From: Enchytraeus crypticus
Taxonomy: Eukaryota > Annelida > Clitellata > Enchytraeida > Enchytraeidae
Assembly (NCBI GenBank): GCA_905160935.1
Contig: CAJHZI010000884.1
Coordinates: forward strand, 1,372,001-1,436,000
Length of the DNA stretch: 64,000 nucleotides
Direction: 5' to 3'
Shown: positions 62,453-64,000 of the stretch, piece by piece
Numbering within the stretch: the stretch's first letter is position 1
How the letters are laid out: the number at the start of each line of letters is the position of its first letter
Program-made: the position numbers and the translations under genes
Notes under the pieces: generated by a model
Told to the model about the DNA's origin: nothing
Database searches by the model: none
Seen by the model: only the letters and a program-made list of their open reading frames with translations

Positions 62453-62860
62453 TCAAATGATTGTAACTCTAAAACACCCATCAACTATCTTTCCATCGTT
62501 TTTAGCATAATACATTGTATGATGGTTTGTTTTTTTACCAGCTTCATACATAGATTTGTATAGTGTAACTTCGCCGGCTTCTGTATTTTCCAATCTTACA
62601 CGTTTTGGATTAATTCTTATAGTGCTTAAGCGCTCAAATTTCGGGTCTATCACTTTGTTTGGGTCTACCTCTTTTGGTGGATATTTTCTAGGTCTTCCTA
62701 TTTTTATTTTAGTCTCCGCTTCTTCCTTTGGTGGGTCCATTTTTAATAGTCCATTTTCAAACGCTAAAAATAACAATTCCGTTTTTCTTGATTTTTCAGG
62801 CGGTTTAATTCCAGCATTGATCAACATTTGCTTCAACTGTTTCACCGTTTGAGCTTCCAT
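62453..62860 (-). CDS. Small SAP / AT-hook / NUMOD1-like DNA-binding ORF
   Basis: Intact 135-codon frame, ATG to TGA. Residues 5-37 (TVKQLKQMLINAGIKPPEKS, then RKTELLFLAFENGL) fit the SAP fold, a helix-turn-helix-like DNA-binding motif. Residues about 53-61 (IGRPRKYPP) form an AT-hook core. Residues about 88-135 (RVRLENTEAGEVTLYKSMYE, AGKKTNHH, GKIVDGCFRVTI) resemble NUMOD1-type repeats, which accompany homing nucleases and are common in large DNA viruses and mobile elements. No catalytic domain is present. It diverges from a broken ORF starting at 63152, with 291 bp between them. Role unknown; a DNA-binding accessory protein of a mobile or virus-like element is my inference. Domain assignments are by eye. 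Confidence 0.7.
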   Translation of the reverse strand: MEAQTVKQLKQMLINAGIKPPEKSRKTELLFLAFENGLLKMDPPKEEAETKIKIGRPRKYPPKEVDPNKVIDPKFERLSTIRINPKRVRLENTEAGEVTLYKSMYEAGKKTNHHTMYYAKNDGKIVDGCFRVTII

Positions 62861-63073
62861 TTTATATATGTAGAAAAATAAATTTAAACCAAAATTAATA
62901 TTTTATTTTAAAGTTGTCTACTTTAATTTAATTCTGTTTGCAAGTTCATGGAATGAGTATCTCCACGTATCATCGTTGAACTTTCAGCAGCTGCTGTTCA
63001 TTGCTAATACGTGTTGCTTACAGCGTGAAGTCTCCTAGCCAGGCTGCAGCAGTCGACCGCAGTCTCTGCTGCC

Positions 63074-63083
63074 TTATAAAAAA
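63074..63083 (+). promoter_or_regulatory. TATA box of the plus-strand member of the divergent pair
   Basis: TTATAAAAAA, 69-78 bases before the ATG at 63152, at the end of a GC-richer stretch (62985-63072) with CAGCAG/CTGCTG inverted words. It probably serves as the shared control region of the two genes. No equally clear TATA box is seen for the minus-strand gene. Confidence 0.55.
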
Positions 63084-63151
63084 GTTCATATCCTACTAAC
63101 GTGTAACGTGGCAAGTAGGTCAATATACATGTACATTACGATACAGTGAAG

Positions 63152-63828
63152 ATGGCTAGATTTAGGAGTACTACAGAACAAAATGATTTTGTAATGGACA
63201 CTCAAGAGCTACATCGTTTTATGATGGAATCAATACCAGTGGAAAAACGAGACTCGGTTTTGACTAAAGGAAACAGTTATATGAGAAAGTGAAGAAAGAT
63301 CTTTGACGTAAGTACAGAATCTGATATTGATACGGAACATATGGCTAAGAACGAGCGAGAGAGAATATGTAAATGTTATGAAGAGCTCAAAGAAAGTTTG
63401 GTTACTGCAAAAGGAGTAGGACTAATAAAAAATATGTTCAGCCAAGCAAAGCGGAAGATTGTTTGATCATGATCAAATCGCTAAAGAGAGAGGAAAGAGG
63501 TAAGCCTGCAGACACTAGGTTAATCCAATTTGAAATTGGATTAACGCTATACAATCTGAAAGTTTACACAAAGACAAAAAAAATGTTCAAATTGATGGCT
63601 AAAAGGGTAGGATATTCAGTGTCCTACGCCTACAAATTGATTAAACTGCATAACATATGTGTGACGTTTCCATCGATGAAGCATACAACAATTCCACTGC
63701 AAAAGCTCTTGGATAACTATGAGGATATGCTGGAATTTATTGAAGGAGACATCGATATATGGGCACTTGCACCGAATCCTTCAACGCCGGTTTTGGGTCC
63801 TACATCATCAACATCATCAGGAACATAA
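63152..63828 (+). pseudogene. Broken ORF of unknown family, divergent partner
   Basis: ATG at 63152 has a good context (GAAGATGG). The frame gives MARFRSTTEQNDFVMDTQEL and so on for 46 residues to a TGA at 63290-63292. The same frame then continues open for 57 codons (RKIFDVSTESDIDTEH..., KNERERICKCYEELKESLVT) to TGA at 63464-63466. Coding continues in another frame to TAA at 63826-63828: TRLIQFEIGLTLYNLKVYTK, FKLMAKRVGYSVSYAYKLIK, LLDNYEDMLEFIEGD, then a Pro/Ser/Thr tail. LMAKRVGYSVSYAYKLIK looks like a helix-turn-helix. One stop plus one frameshift suggests a recent pseudogene of roughly 225 codons; an intron at the frame change cannot be ruled out. The family is not recognised. Confidence 0.5.
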
Positions 63829-64000
63829 TTTCTTCGTTGTATCTAATTTCAAAAGTCCTCTAACACTGAAAAGAGGCAGTTAATCTATTTTCTGGTTACC
63901 TGTTCATTTTTATATTGTGTACAGTTAATATATTGACTGCTTCATAAAGGTACTACAATTCTGAAATATGGAAAGTATAGACTACTGCACCATATGAATA
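63829..64000. other. Right edge, nothing seen
   Basis: AT-rich DNA after the broken ORF; no poly(A) signal or element terminus recognised before the window ends. Confidence 0.5.

Overview
This is an AT-rich animal (metazoan) nuclear DNA window. It holds introns, GT-AG splice sites, microsatellites, LINE and SINE debris, and one recognisable conserved gene. That gene, on the + strand, is CADPS/CAPS (calcium-dependent secretion activator, UNC-31 in nematodes). I can place 25 coding exons between 3539 and 33843. They encode about 975 residues, running from just before the C2 domain to the stop codon. The N-terminal exons lie upstream of the window. The protein is bilaterian-type CAPS with a fairly diverged C-terminus. 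The phylum cannot be fixed from one gene; frequent TACATGTA and AGGCCTA words and a 5S-rRNA-derived SINE are compatible with a marine invertebrate, but that is only an inference.

Layout: 1-3538 is an upstream intron with two LINE reverse-transcriptase remnants, a GGTTCG hexamer tract and a long (AT)n tract. 3539-34045 is the CADPS gene: C2 domain in exons E2-E5, PH domain in E5-E8, and the MUN/MHD1-type helical region from E9 on. Its introns are 0.4-3.7 kb and full of tandem repeats, several of which abut 3' splice sites. 34046-62400 has no confirmed gene. It carries LINE and SINE copies, a decayed mariner-type DNA transposon (45614-46354), five minisatellites or short-unit arrays, and two possible orphan exons. 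62453-63828 holds a divergent gene pair. One member is a small SAP/AT-hook/NUMOD1-like DNA-binding ORF on the minus strand. The other is a broken ORF on the plus strand behind a TATA box. They share a roughly 290-bp intergenic region and look like part of a mobile or virus-like genetic element.

Most notable observations: (1) the minisatellite before E12 repeats the E12 splice acceptor together with the first 11 bases of the exon; (2) 10 of 24 CADPS donor sites lack a purine at +3; (3) there is an 18-nt phase-preserving microexon and a pair of in-frame alternative donors in the PH-domain exon; (4) a 5S rRNA-derived SINE family is present; (5) a LINE-derived, internally deleted non-autonomous family shares one architecture; (6) the divergent pair at the right end is unidentified.

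All exon calls come from reading the translation against remembered CAPS family sequence plus splice phase. No alignment or search was run.
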